Assembly: GCA_023434665.1 (NCBI GenBank)
Contig: JAEYSM010000058.1
Span: 1-64,000, forward strand
Reading direction: 5' to 3'
DNA length: 64,000 nt
From: Bacteroidota bacterium
GTDB taxonomy: Bacteria; Bacteroidota; Bacteroidia; Bacteroidales; Lentimicrobiaceae
Position numbers and translations under genes: made by a program. How positions within the stretch are numbered: position 1 is the first letter of the stretch; each line of letters opens with the position of its first letter. Under the pieces are notes generated by a model. It was given only the letters and a program-made list of their open reading frames with translations, did not search any database and was not told the DNA's origin. Below are positions 17,414 to 27,230 of this stretch, piece by piece.

Positions 17414-18592
17414 ATGAGTTCAATAAGGAAAAATATTAAAGGCGATAAAGTAATCTGGACAGTAGTTGCAATACTTTCTATATTCTCTGTCCTTGCTGTT
17501 TATAGTTCCACAGGCACTCTGGCTTACAAATATCAGTCCGGCAACACTGAATATTATCTATTAAAACACTTCGGTATTCTGGTATTAGGATTGGTTTTAA
17601 TGTTTTTAGCGCATTTGGTTCCATATAAATACTATGCAAGAATATCACAACTTGCTATATGGATTTCCGTCCCTCTACTTTTATACACATTACTATTTGG
17701 CACCAATCTTAATGAAGCAAGCAGGTGGTATACTCTTCCATTGATAAATATCACTTTTCAGCCATCAGATTTGGCCAAGTTAGCCTTAATTATTTATGTC
17801 GCCCGGCTTTTATCAAAACATCAGGATGAAATAGAAGATTTTAAAAAAGGATTCATAACAGTTATGATCCCCATTATCATTGTCACTATGTTGATTTTAC
17901 CTTCCAATCTTTCTACAGCAGCAATGATTTTTAGTACCTGCCTTGTACTCATGTTCGTTGGTAGAATTAAATTTAGGTATTTATTATTTCTCGTTCTGGC
18001 TGGAATAGTCGGTTTTGCACTACTGATCCTTCTGGCAGTTAACACTCCAAAATTGAGTGGACGATTTGGAACATGGCAGAACAGGATTGAGAGTTTTACA
18101 AGTGGAGAAAGTGATGCCAACTATCAGGTTGAACAAGCAAAGATCGCCATAGCAAATGGGGGTATCTTAGGTAAAATGCCAGGTAATTCAGTTCAGAAAA
18201 ATTTTCTACCCCACCCCTATTCTGATTTTATATATGCTATTATAATTGAAGAATTTGGATTATTAGGAGGAGGGCTTGTTGTTTTATTATACCTGATTTT
18301 ACTTTTCAGGGCAGTAAAAATCGTGATGAAGAGTCCGCGAAATTTCGCGGCATTCCTGACTTTCGGGGTGGCATTCAGCCTGGTATTCCAGGCTATGGTA
18401 AACATGATGGTTGCTGTTAACCTGTTACCGGTTACAGGACAAACTCTACCACTAATAAGTATGGGTGGTACCTCCATTTGGTTTACAAGTATTTCAATAG
18501 GAATTATATTAAGTGTGAGCAGGGAAATAGAAGAAGCACAAGCAATGGAAAAGAAAGAAAACTTAAAAACCGAAGAGTATGTCGTTGCCTAA
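17414..18592 (+). CDS. ftsW: Peptidoglycan polymerase FtsW (SEDS family)
   Basis: 392 residues with about ten membrane helices. SEDS features include the LNEASRWYTLPLINITFQPSD stretch (variant of the N-G-A-RW/QPSE motif), PHPYSDFIYAIIIEEFG and the TGQTLPLISMGGTSI block near the end. It polymerises glycan strands at the septum with FtsI. It overlaps murG by 14 bases. Confidence 0.94.
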   Translation: MSSIRKNIKGDKVIWTVVAILSIFSVLAVYSSTGTLAYKYQSGNTEYYLLKHFGILVLGLVLMFLAHLVPYKYYARISQLAIWISVPLLLYTLLFGTNLNEASRWYTLPLINITFQPSDLAKLALIIYVARLLSKHQDEIEDFKKGFITVMIPIIIVTMLILPSNLSTAAMIFSTCLVLMFVGRIKFRYLLFLVLAGIVGFALLILLAVNTPKLSGRFGTWQNRIESFTSGESDANYQVEQAKIAIANGGILGKMPGNSVQKNFLPHPYSDFIYAIIIEEFGLLGGGLVVLLYLILLFRAVKIVMKSPRNFAAFLTFGVAFSLVFQAMVNMMVAVNLLPVTGQTLPLISMGGTSIWFTSISIGIILSVSREIEEAQAMEKKENLKTEEYVVA

Positions 18593-19706
18593 TCTGAAAA
18601 TACTTATCAGTGGTGGAGGAACCGGGGGACATATATTTCCTGCCATTGCAATTGCTGATGCAATAAAAGAACTGAATCCTCAAGCTGAGATACTTTTTGT
18701 TGGTGCTAAAGGCCGCATGGAAATGGAAAAAGTTCCTGCAGCCGGTTATCCAATAAAAGGTCTCTGGATAAGTGGGCTTCAGAGAAGTCTGACTTTAAAA
18801 AATCTCTCATTCCCTTTTAAACTGATTCACAGTTCTATTAACGCACGAAAAATTGTTAAAGAATTTAATCCAGATACAGTTGTTGGAGTTGGTGGATATG
18901 CTAGTGGACCAACTTTAAGGGCTGCAGAAAAACTAAAGATTCCTACCGTTATTCAGGAGCAGAATTCTTATCCCGGTATTACTAATAAATTATTGGCGGC
19001 TAAAGCGAATTTCATTTGTGTAGCATACCCTGGGATGGAAAAATTCTTTCCCAAAGAAAAGATTATAATCACGGGCAATCCTATTCGAAGGGAAATATTG
19101 TCACAAACCACTTCAAAAGAAAAAGCCTGTGATTTCTTTGAATTGGATCCAAGCCGGCCAGTAATCCTATCGGTGGGTGGTAGTCTAGGAGCTTTAACTC
19201 TCAATCGAAGTTTGGCAAATAATCTAAAAGATTTTGAGAAGGCAGGAATGCAGGTCTTATGGCAAACCGGCAAATCATTTATCGAAACCGCAAATCATAA
19301 AGTTAAAGAACATAGAGCTGGCAGTGTAATTCCAATGTCATTTATCCAAAGGATGGATCTTGCATACACAGCAGCTGATGTGGTTATTTCAAGGTCAGGG
19401 GCTTTGGCAATCTCTGAATTATGTGTCAGAGGTAAACCTTGCATCTTGGTACCTTCTCCAAATGTGGCTGAAGACCATCAAACACGAAATGCAATGGCAT
19501 TAGTTCAGAATAAAGCAGCAATCATGATAACCGATTCTTCTGCTGATAAAGAGTTGGTTGCCGCAGCTATTAGGCTTGCTCAGGATATAAATATGCAAAA
19601 TATTCTGTCAGAGAACATTCAAAAATTAGGATATCCCGATGCAGCAAAGGAAATTGCTCAAATAGTAATTAATTGTGCGACATCAAAAAAACAAAATAAA
19701 AAATGA
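18579..19706 (+). CDS. murG: UDP-GlcNAc:lipid I GlcNAc transferase MurG
   Basis: 375 residues. It opens with ISGGGTGGHIFPAIAIAD, the donor-loop glycine motif, then VGVGGYASGPTL, IQEQNSYPGITNK and, in the C-terminal half, ISRSGALAISEL with VPSPNVAEDHQTRNA. It makes lipid II from lipid I on the inner face of the membrane. Its start lies inside the ftsW end and its stop overlaps murC by four bases. Confidence 0.96.
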   Translation: MSLPNLKILISGGGTGGHIFPAIAIADAIKELNPQAEILFVGAKGRMEMEKVPAAGYPIKGLWISGLQRSLTLKNLSFPFKLIHSSINARKIVKEFNPDTVVGVGGYASGPTLRAAEKLKIPTVIQEQNSYPGITNKLLAAKANFICVAYPGMEKFFPKEKIIITGNPIRREILSQTTSKEKACDFFELDPSRPVILSVGGSLGALTLNRSLANNLKDFEKAGMQVLWQTGKSFIETANHKVKEHRAGSVIPMSFIQRMDLAYTAADVVISRSGALAISELCVRGKPCILVPSPNVAEDHQTRNAMALVQNKAAIMITDSSADKELVAAAIRLAQDINMQNILSENIQKLGYPDAAKEIAQIVINCATSKKQNKK

Positions 19707-21067
19707 AACCTGAACACTTGAGAAAGGTTTATTTTCTTGGCATAGGCGGTATAGGTATGAGCGCCTTAGCAAGATTCATGAATTCAGCAGGTGTTAAGGT
19801 TCTGGGTTATGATAAAACTCCGACTACTCTCACGCATAAACTTGAGCATGAAGGAATAAGCATACATTATGAAGATCTGCCTGATAAGATTACTGACGAT
19901 ATCAATCTAGTTGTATATACACCGGCTGTTCCTGATGATCTTAAAGAATTCATAAGAGTTAAAGAAATTAAACTACCCCTTATAAAAAGATCAGAATTAC
20001 TTGAAAAGATAACCTCTGACCATAAAACCCTTGCTGTTGCAGGAACCCATGGAAAGACCACTGTTTCCACTATGCTAGCACATATTATGTACAGATCATC
20101 TTCTGGTTGTACAGCATTTCTTGGTGGCATTGCAAAAAACTATAACAGCAATCTTTTGCTGAATCACCAAAGTCAATATATGGTGACAGAAGCAGATGAA
20201 TTCGATAGATCATTCCTGAGACTTCATCCTAATTTAGCTATAATAACATCAACTGATGCAGACCACCTTGATATTTATAAATCACACCAGGATCTCCTTG
20301 AATCCTTTGGAGCTTTTGCAACAAATATTAAAAATCAGGGTGCGCTGCTTCTTAAATCAGGGATACAAATTCCGTTACAATCAAACCCGACTGTAAGTAA
20401 ATTCACATACTCTCTGATTGACAACGCTGACTTTACCGTAGAGAAGCTCGAACTGATTGATGGGCATTATTCTTTCTCAGTCAAAACCCCTAATCAGGAG
20501 ATCACGGGATTCAAGCCCATACTACCTGGTTTATTTAATGTCGAAAACGCCCTGGCTGCCATTGCAGCTGCCAGTATTCTCGGCATTTCACCTTCTGTAA
20601 TCGTTGAATCAGTCAATTCCTTTGAAGGTGTTAAACGTCGTTTTGACCACAGAATAATACAACCTGATTTCCTTTATATTGATGATTATGCTCATCATCC
20701 TGAAGAATTGAAGGCATGCATTACAGCAGTAAGGAAATTGTACCCCTCAAGGAAGATTACAGGAATGTTCCAACCGCATCTATATACAAGGACCAGAGAT
20801 TTTGCACATCAATTTGCCGAAAGCCTTGCTTTACTAGATGAGCTCATTTTACTTGAAATCTATCCTGCAAGAGAAAAGCCTATAGAGGGAATAACTTCAA
20901 AAATGCTGCTAGATATTACACCAATAATTAATAAACACCTATTATCAAAAGCTGAATCATTAAAGTACCTGGAAGCTAATAAACCCGAAATACTTTTAAC
21001 ACTGGGAGCAGGAGATATCGATCAACTTGTTCCGGAAATTGAAAAAATTTTTAACGAACAAAAATAA
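19703..21067 (+). CDS. murC: UDP-N-acetylmuramate:L-alanine ligase MurC
   Basis: 454 residues, complete. The N-terminal UDP-binding glycine loop FLGIGGIGMSALAR is followed by the ATP site GTHGKTTVS (from about 114), TEADEFDRSFL, the HHP motif in YIDDYAHHPEELKA and FQPHLYTRT. It adds L-Ala to UDP-MurNAc, the step directly before MurD. It has all three Mur domains, so the MurD truncation is not a shared pattern in this cluster. Confidence 0.96.
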   Translation: MKPEHLRKVYFLGIGGIGMSALARFMNSAGVKVLGYDKTPTTLTHKLEHEGISIHYEDLPDKITDDINLVVYTPAVPDDLKEFIRVKEIKLPLIKRSELLEKITSDHKTLAVAGTHGKTTVSTMLAHIMYRSSSGCTAFLGGIAKNYNSNLLLNHQSQYMVTEADEFDRSFLRLHPNLAIITSTDADHLDIYKSHQDLLESFGAFATNIKNQGALLLKSGIQIPLQSNPTVSKFTYSLIDNADFTVEKLELIDGHYSFSVKTPNQEITGFKPILPGLFNVENALAAIAAASILGISPSVIVESVNSFEGVKRRFDHRIIQPDFLYIDDYAHHPEELKACITAVRKLYPSRKITGMFQPHLYTRTRDFAHQFAESLALLDELILLEIYPAREKPIEGITSKMLLDITPIINKHLLSKAESLKYLEANKPEILLTLGAGDIDQLVPEIEKIFNEQK

Positions 21068-21076
21068 GAACTTCGC

Positions 21077-21895
21077 ATGAAGAGAATATTAAATGTGCTC
21101 ATTCTAATCCTTCTGGGTTCAGGAGTAATATTCTTATTTGTTTTTGCAAATACCATGCAAAGCGATATTAAGTGCTCAAGCTTTGAAATTGATATAGATT
21201 ATAATGGAGCACCCCCCTTGATTAATAAGTCTACTATAAAGAGACAAATAACTCAATCTGGAATCAGAATCAAAGATCAACCTGTAGCAGGAATTCCAGT
21301 GCAGAAACTCCAAAAGCTACTAAACTCAAACCCCTATGTAAAAAAAGCTATCATTTCTGTTTCAGTAAATGGAATCGTTAAAGCATCAATTCACCAACGA
21401 AATCCTCTTGTTCGAGTGATGGATAAAGAAAATAACGAATACTTACTCGATACTGAAGGATATATTATGCCAGTGAACTACGACTTTCCGGTAAGACTTG
21501 TATTTGCCAATGGAAATATATCAAATATAAAAACAGTAAAGGCCCCGACTAAAAACAATGGTGATATTCAAAGAGTTAATTTGCATAAGCCAGTTGAAAA
21601 AAATCGAATAGTTCTCCCATCTGACCTAGGTTATATTCACAAGACAGCAATTGCTGTCAATTCTGATTCACTGACTTCAGCATTAGTAGAACAAATCTAT
21701 ATAAATGAAAAGAAAGAAATTGAACTTATTCCGAAAATAGGCAATCAATCGGTTGTTCTAGGTGATACTACACAATTAAGTGAAAAACTTAACAACTTAA
21801 AAGTGTTTTATCAACAAGGAATTAAGAATTTTGCATGGAATAATTATAAGGTTATTAACCTTAAGTATAAAAATCAAGTTGTTTGCTCTAAATAA
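21077..21895 (+). CDS. ftsQ: Cell division protein FtsQ/DivIB-like
   Basis: 272 residues: a short basic N terminus, one membrane helix (about 5-25), a POTRA-like segment (ATMQSDIKCSSFEIDI to about residue 95) and a beta-rich periplasmic domain. FtsQ sequences diverge widely; size, topology and position between murC and ftsA support the call. It would link early and late divisome proteins. It follows murC by nine bases. Confidence 0.85.
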   Translation: MKRILNVLILILLGSGVIFLFVFANTMQSDIKCSSFEIDIDYNGAPPLINKSTIKRQITQSGIRIKDQPVAGIPVQKLQKLLNSNPYVKKAIISVSVNGIVKASIHQRNPLVRVMDKENNEYLLDTEGYIMPVNYDFPVRLVFANGNISNIKTVKAPTKNNGDIQRVNLHKPVEKNRIVLPSDLGYIHKTAIAVNSDSLTSALVEQIYINEKKEIELIPKIGNQSVVLGDTTQLSEKLNNLKVFYQQGIKNFAWNNYKVINLKYKNQVVCSK

Positions 21896-21903
21896 TAAAA
21901 AGT

Positions 21904-23166
21904 ATGGAACCCTCGGAAATTATTGTTGGACTTGATATAGGTACCACAAAAATAGCAGCCATAGTAGGACAAAGGAATGAGAATGGGAAAATTGAGATTT
22001 TAGGATTTGGCCGCTCAGACTCCATAGGAGTAAAAAGAGGTGTTGTTGCAAACATCGAAGACACCGTTCAGAGTATCAGAGCCGCCATTAAAGAAGCAGA
22101 AGCCCGTTCAGATTCAAGTCTTGCTTCTGTAAATGTTGGTATCGCCGGTCAGCATATCAAGAGCATCCAGTACAGGGGATCATCAATCCGGGCCAATAGT
22201 GATAATGAAATTAGTCAGGATGACATTGATAATCTAACCGATAGCATGTATAAACTTGCTATGAATCCCGGTGAAGAAATCATTGAAGCAATTCCACAGG
22301 AATATACTATAGATGGTGAGTCAGGTATAAAGCAACCCAAGGGAATGCTTGGACACACTCTTGAAGCGAATTTCCATATTATCACCGGACAAACAGTGGC
22401 AGCCAGAAACATCCTGAAGTGCGTTAAAAAAGCAGATCTCACTGTAGAATCACTTATGCTAGAGCCATTAGCATCTGCAGAGGCAGTGTTAAGTGAAGAA
22501 GAAAAAGAAGCTGGAGTGGCACTAGTTGATATTGGCGGTGGCACTACAGATATAGCCATATTCCAGGATGGAATAATTCGACATACCGCAGTTATACCTT
22601 TTGGAGGAGATATAATTACAGAGGATATTCGAGAAGGATGCAATATTATCAGGAAGCATGCCGAAGATTTGAAGGTAAAGTTTGGCTCAGCCCTGGCGAG
22701 TGAGAACAGAGATGAAGAAATTGTAGCAATCCCTGGATTAAGAGGTAGACCTCCAAAGGAAATTACTCTGAAGAACCTGGCAAGCATCATCCAGGCCAGA
22801 ATGGAGGAGATCATCGAACATGTACATTTTGAAATAAAGAATTCAGGTTATGAGAAAAAACTTATTGCCGGTATAGTCCTTACAGGAGGAGGTTCTCTGC
22901 TCAAACACATAACTCAATTAACTGAATTCATTACCGGAATGGATACCAGAATAGGTTATCCGAATGAGCATCTGGCTCCTGGAGTTCCAGAAGAAATGGC
23001 AAGTCCTATGTATGCTACAGGTATAGGTTTGGTCATAATAGGCTTTCAGAGACATGAAAGAGAAGTAGCAAAAAATGATAAATCAGATAAACCTATAAAA
23101 GTTAAAAAGCCAAGAAAATCATTTCTCGACCAGATTAAGAAGTTCTTTGATGAAGATGGAGTATAA
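21904..23166 (+). CDS. ftsA: Cell division protein FtsA
   Basis: 420 residues, actin-like. Nucleotide-binding loops are LDIGTTKIAAIVG at the start, LVDIGGGTTDIAIF in the middle and IVLTGGGSLLKHI near the end; the 1C subdomain replaces actin 1B. The C terminus is basic and ends in an amphipathic KSFLDQIKKFFDE helix, the usual membrane anchor. It tethers FtsZ filaments to the membrane. Confidence 0.96.
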   Translation: MEPSEIIVGLDIGTTKIAAIVGQRNENGKIEILGFGRSDSIGVKRGVVANIEDTVQSIRAAIKEAEARSDSSLASVNVGIAGQHIKSIQYRGSSIRANSDNEISQDDIDNLTDSMYKLAMNPGEEIIEAIPQEYTIDGESGIKQPKGMLGHTLEANFHIITGQTVAARNILKCVKKADLTVESLMLEPLASAEAVLSEEEKEAGVALVDIGGGTTDIAIFQDGIIRHTAVIPFGGDIITEDIREGCNIIRKHAEDLKVKFGSALASENRDEEIVAIPGLRGRPPKEITLKNLASIIQARMEEIIEHVHFEIKNSGYEKKLIAGIVLTGGGSLLKHITQLTEFITGMDTRIGYPNEHLAPGVPEEMASPMYATGIGLVIIGFQRHEREVAKNDKSDKPIKVKKPRKSFLDQIKKFFDEDGV

Positions 23167-23254
23167 CCAAGATATTAACAAATCAACTGTTGATAAAAAA
23201 CGCAAAAAACCTATCTAAATCGTATATTTTACAAGTAAATTTAAAAATCAAAAT

Positions 23255-24772
23255 ATGCCCGAAATGTTAAAGTTCGAAATGCCGAAAAATCAATCATCTA
23301 TCATCAAGGTAATAGGTGTAGGAGGTGGAGGAAGTAATGCTGTTACCCATATGTTCAGGCAGGGTATCCGTGGAGTCGATTTTATTATATGTAATACTGA
23401 TTGTCAGGCACTTGAAACTAGTCCGGTACCCATTAAAGTTCAACTTGGCAAAACAGGTTTAGGGGCAGGCTCTATTCCTGAAGTTGCTCGAAATGCTGCC
23501 ACCGAAAACATTGACCAACTCAAGAAAATTCTTGAGAGCAATACAAAAATGGTATTTATAACCGCTGGGATGGGCGGTGGTACAGGGACAGGGGCGGCAC
23601 CGGTAATTGCTGCTCTCGCAAAAGAATTGGGCATTCTTACTGTCGGAATTGTTACCTTACCTTTTTCCTTTGAAGGAAGAAAACGTACTTTACAAGCATT
23701 TTCAGGCGTTGAGGAATTAAGAAAATCCGTCGACACCCTACTGATAATCTGTAATGATAAATTAAGAGAATTAGAAGGTGACCTTAAATTATCTGAAGCA
23801 TTCAACCGGGCCGATAATATACTTACCGTTGCTGCAAAAGGTATAGCCGAAATCATTACAGTTACAGGTTATATCAACGTTGATTTCGAAGATGTAAAAA
23901 CTGTAATGAAAGACAGTGGAAAGGCAATCATGGGATCGGGCGTTGCTAGTGGCGAAAACAGGGCTCTCGAGGCTGTTCAAATGGCAATGACATCCCCTTT
24001 ACTTGATGATTCCAATATTAGAGGAGCATCTAATATTCTATTGTATATTTCTTCAGGTTCGGAAGAAATTACTTTAGATGAGGTAATGGAAATAACCGAT
24101 TATATACAGCATGAAGCAGGATCTACAGCCGATATAATATGGGGAAATGGTACCGATGAAAATTTAGGCGACAAAATCAGCATCACATTAATTGCTACAG
24201 GTTTTTCGAATAAAAAGAATGAAATTGAAACCGAAAAAACTTTCTATACTTTAAACGACAAGCCTAAATCTGAAACACCAAAAGAGGTTCATCCAGGTCC
24301 TGCTATTGAAGAGGTGAAGTTAATCACTCCACAAAAAGAGGAACCGAAAATAGAGATTCAAAAAGTTTCTCCTGCTGAAATCTCTAATGATCAGGATTCC
24401 CAAAGGATGTTTACTTTTGAAATTTCAAACACTGCTCAGCCTTCTCCTCAAATACAATCCTCTCTTACTAAAGAGCCGCAGAGACAAACTCAACCGGGCT
24501 TTGATTTTTTGAAGACTTTTAAAGATGACACAAAGCAGGAAGAAGTTTTTAAAGATAGGATAGCAAAACTTGAAGAAAGAAGTCTAAAAATGAAGTCGGC
24601 TGAAGGTCTGTCTGAACTCGAAAAACAGCCAGCATACTTACGTAAGAATGTTGAACTTCGTGAACCGAATCCTTCTTCCGAAACTGAAGTTTCTAAATAT
24701 ACTCTGATTAAAAATGAGAATGGGGTAGAAATGAAACCTAATAACTCATTTTTACATGACAATGTTGATTAG
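23255..24772 (+). CDS. ftsZ: Cell division protein FtsZ
   Basis: 505 residues. The tubulin-like GTPase core (about 1-320) has GVGGGGSNAV, the GGGTGTGAAP signature and the catalytic-loop region NRADNIL. The remaining ~185 residues are a long, low-complexity tail rich in Pro, Glu, Lys and Gln. The tail is longer than in E. coli (383 residues in all), which is common in Bacteroidota. An 88-base gap from ftsA holds a weak TATATTTTA element that may give ftsZ extra transcription. Confidence 0.96.
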   Translation: MPEMLKFEMPKNQSSIIKVIGVGGGGSNAVTHMFRQGIRGVDFIICNTDCQALETSPVPIKVQLGKTGLGAGSIPEVARNAATENIDQLKKILESNTKMVFITAGMGGGTGTGAAPVIAALAKELGILTVGIVTLPFSFEGRKRTLQAFSGVEELRKSVDTLLIICNDKLRELEGDLKLSEAFNRADNILTVAAKGIAEIITVTGYINVDFEDVKTVMKDSGKAIMGSGVASGENRALEAVQMAMTSPLLDDSNIRGASNILLYISSGSEEITLDEVMEITDYIQHEAGSTADIIWGNGTDENLGDKISITLIATGFSNKKNEIETEKTFYTLNDKPKSETPKEVHPGPAIEEVKLITPQKEEPKIEIQKVSPAEISNDQDSQRMFTFEISNTAQPSPQIQSSLTKEPQRQTQPGFDFLKTFKDDTKQEEVFKDRIAKLEERSLKMKSAEGLSELEKQPAYLRKNVELREPNPSSETEVSKYTLIKNENGVEMKPNNSFLHDNVD

Positions 24773-24782
24773 CTGCCAAACC

Positions 24783-25235
24783 ATGACACTTACTGAAAGA
24801 ATTAATGAGGACATAAAAAAAGCTATGCTTGCACGCGAAAAGGACAAACTAGAAGCCCTTAGAGCGATAAAATCAGCTTTATTACTAGCTTTAACAAGCG
24901 AAGGCGCTGGTGGAGCCATAGCCCCTGATGCTGAGATAAAAATTCTCCAGAAACTGGTTAAACAGCGCAAAGAGACAGCATCTATATATCATGAACAAAA
25001 TAGAGAGGATCTTGCAAGTGCTGAACTGTATCAGGCTGAGATAATTTCTGCTTATTTACCTGCTCAAATGGATGAAAGCGAGGTTCGAACATTCATTAAT
25101 AACCTGATAAATGAGTTAGGCGCCTCATCTATGAAGGACATGGGTAAAGTGGTTAACGAGGCTAATTCAAGGTTAGCAGGACGCGCTGAAAGTAAGACAA
25201 TTGCAATTATTGTTAAAGAAATCTTAAGCGCCTAA
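24783..25235 (+). CDS. GatB/YqeY domain protein
   Basis: 150 residues from the ATG at 24783, eleven bases after the ftsZ stop. The whole protein is the YqeY fold: a helical N-terminal half (LTERINEDIKKAMLAREKDKLEALRAIKSA) and the GatB tail-like C-terminal half with QMDESEVRTFI and KDMGKVVNEANSRLAGRAESK. The family resembles the tRNA-binding tail of GatB and may contact tRNA; its role is not settled. A terminator follows. Confidence 0.9.
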   Translation: MTLTERINEDIKKAMLAREKDKLEALRAIKSALLLALTSEGAGGAIAPDAEIKILQKLVKQRKETASIYHEQNREDLASAELYQAEIISAYLPAQMDESEVRTFINNLINELGASSMKDMGKVVNEANSRLAGRAESKTIAIIVKEILSA

Positions 25236-25276
25236 GCGTTACTAATATCAAGCATATAAAACTCGAGAAACTAAAT

Positions 25277-25309
25277 AAAAAAGAGGCTGATAAAATCAGC
25301 CTCTTTTTT
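25277..25309. terminator. Bidirectional terminator between yqeY and tsf
   Basis: Perfect 14-base arms (AAAAAAGAGGCTGA and TCAGCCTCTTTTTT) around a five-base loop. It ends both the dcw cluster and the minus-strand ribosomal operon. Confidence 0.9.
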
Positions 25310-25331
25310 ATTTTCACTTCGAGCTATTCTA

Positions 25332-26168
25332 TTAAGCACCAAGCATAAAACGTTTGAATGATGTAACAGTCAGACCTTTGCTTACTTTATTAAGAAACTC
25401 ACCAACTGTTAACTTATTATCTCTAACGAATTCCTGATTTAACAGGGTATTTTCCTTATAGAACTTATTCAGTTTGCCTAATGCAATTTTTTCAACCATT
25501 TCTTCTGGTTTACCTTCAATACGAGCTTGTTCCTTACCTATTTCGATTTCACGTTCAATGATATCTGAAGGAACATCACCTTTATCCACAGCTACCGGAG
25601 CCATTGCAGCAATTTGCATAGCTACTTCGTGGCCGGCTTGTTCAAGATTTTCATTTCCTGCCTGATTAATTCCCAGTAGGGTGGCAAGACGATTACCTGG
25701 GTGATTGTAAGCAAAAACTGAAGGAGCAGATATAACTTCGAAATGTGCAAGTTCCATCTTTTCACCTGTCTTACCAACCATCTCAGTAATATTATCAGCA
25801 ATTGTGCGACCATTGAGATCAAGCGCATTAAATTCTTCAGCGTTAGCCGGTTTGCTCTCAATTGCTTTTGCCATTAATGTATTGGTAAAATTCACGAATT
25901 CCTGATTTTTAGCAACGAAATCAGTTTCGCAATTTAGCATGAAAATAACGCCAAAATCGCGGGCTTCATTAGTGCGAGCTAATACGATACCTTCATTTGC
26001 ATCTTTATCAGCACGTTTGGTTGCTAATTTTTGTCCTTTTTTACGGAGATAATCAATAGCTTTTTCAAAATCACCGTCATTTTCCTGTAAAGCTTTTTTG
26101 CAGTCCATCATACCTGCTCCTGTCATTTGACGAAGCTTATTAACGTCTGCTGCAGTTATGTTTGCCAT
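25332..26168 (-). CDS. tsf: Translation elongation factor Ts
   Basis: 278 residues, typical EF-Ts. The N-terminal UBA-like domain has LRQMTGAGMMDCKKAL; the core has NCETDFVAKNQEF and the dimerisation part follows. It reloads EF-Tu with GTP. It lies 33 bases after rpsB, the usual rpsB-tsf pair. Confidence 0.97.
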   Translation of the reverse strand: MANITAADVNKLRQMTGAGMMDCKKALQENDGDFEKAIDYLRKKGQKLATKRADKDANEGIVLARTNEARDFGVIFMLNCETDFVAKNQEFVNFTNTLMAKAIESKPANAEEFNALDLNGRTIADNITEMVGKTGEKMELAHFEVISAPSVFAYNHPGNRLATLLGINQAGNENLEQAGHEVAMQIAAMAPVAVDKGDVPSDIIEREIEIGKEQARIEGKPEEMVEKIALGKLNKFYKENTLLNQEFVRDNKLTVGEFLNKVSKGLTVTSFKRFMLGA

Positions 26169-26201
26169 AAATAAATTCGGTTAAATGATTTATTAATAGA
26201 A

Positions 26202-27113
26202 TTATTTGCGAGGACCACCTGGTTTTTTACCTAAAGGCTTACGTGCAAGTGGTTTACGACCTCTACCTTCACTTCCACCTTCTTCAGCAGAAACTTGTTT
26301 TGCTCTAAGTCTTTCTTTACCGGCAACAGTTTCTTCATCATCCTCCTCATCGAGATCATAATTACGACCGAGTTTATTGGACATAGAATCATCACCTCTT
26401 TCCTCATCACGTTTATCGCGATCAATTTTACGTTCCATCAATCCTTCTTCAATAGCCTGAACCATTTTTCCAACAATCAGTGAAATTGATTTTGAAGCAT
26501 CATCATTTGCAGGAATCGGAAAATCAACCTGATTTGGATCAGAGTTTGTATCAACGATAGCGAATGTAGGGATGTTGAGTTTGCGGGCTTCAGCAATTGC
26601 AATATGTTCTTTAATAATATCAACTACAAATAAAGCAGCAGGCAGACGGCTAAGATCAGCAATTGATCCCAGGTTCTTCTCGAGTTTTGCACGCTCACGT
26701 TCGATTTGTAATCGTTCACGTTTAGAAATATTGGCAAAACTGGGGCTTGTCATCAAACGGTCGATTGAGGACATCTTACGAACAGCTTTACGAATTGTAG
26801 CAAAATTGGTAAGCATACCACCAGGCCAACGCTCGGTTACGTATGGCATACCCACTTTCTTTACATGCTCTGCTACGATTTCTTTAGCCTGCTTTTTGGT
26901 TGCAACGAATAAAACCTTCTTACCTGATTTGGTAATCTGCTTCATGGCTGCAGCAGCTTCGTCAATCTTGGCAACAGTTTTATACAAGTCAATAATATGA
27001 ATACCATTGCGCTCCATAAAAATATAAGGAGCCATATTAGGATTCCATTTACGTTTCAAATGACCGAAATGTGATCCGGCATCCAGTAACTCATCAAATG
27101 TTGTTCTTGTCAT
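26202..27113 (-). CDS. rpsB: 30S ribosomal protein S2 with charged C-terminal extension
   Basis: 303 residues. The S2 core runs from GSHFGHLKRKWNPNM through YVTERWPGGMLTNF and the AIVDTNSDPNQVDFPIPANDDA block. After about residue 225 there is a ~75-residue hydrophilic tail, first acidic (DLDEEDDEE) and then Gly/Arg/Lys/Pro-rich (to KPGGPRK). E. coli S2 has 241 residues. A tail of this kind occurs in Bacteroidota S2 but varies in length. Confidence 0.96.
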   Translation of the reverse strand: MTRTTFDELLDAGSHFGHLKRKWNPNMAPYIFMERNGIHIIDLYKTVAKIDEAAAAMKQITKSGKKVLFVATKKQAKEIVAEHVKKVGMPYVTERWPGGMLTNFATIRKAVRKMSSIDRLMTSPSFANISKRERLQIERERAKLEKNLGSIADLSRLPAALFVVDIIKEHIAIAEARKLNIPTFAIVDTNSDPNQVDFPIPANDDASKSISLIVGKMVQAIEEGLMERKIDRDKRDEERGDDSMSNKLGRNYDLDEEDDEETVAGKERLRAKQVSAEEGGSEGRGRKPLARKPLGKKPGGPRK

Positions 27114-27230
27114 TAAATTGTTTTTTAATTTGTTTACATTCTGTTAAATACAATCGACCGGTAGCTCACTCAGGCTGCAAAGCCATAAGGAGGAGGTCCT
27201 GCCGATTTAGATACTAAACACCAATTGTGA
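27114..27230 (-). other. rpsI-rpsB intergenic segment, possible rpsB 5' leader
   Basis: 117 bases between rpsI and rpsB on the minus strand. Short complementary segments are visible: GGCT-TTGC-AGCC and an outer GACC/GGTC pair. No convincing promoter box is seen. It may hold an S2-responsive leader within the operon; the evidence is weak. Confidence 0.25.

Noticed and set aside
22215..22814. 199-codon open frame on the minus strand inside ftsA
   Set aside because: It is fully antisense to a clearly conserved gene, has no promoter box, and its residues (many Ser, Ile, Pro) are those expected from reading ftsA backwards.
26572..27000. 142-codon open frame on the plus strand inside rpsB
   Set aside because: Antisense to rpsB, rich in Arg and Ser with no recognisable domain.
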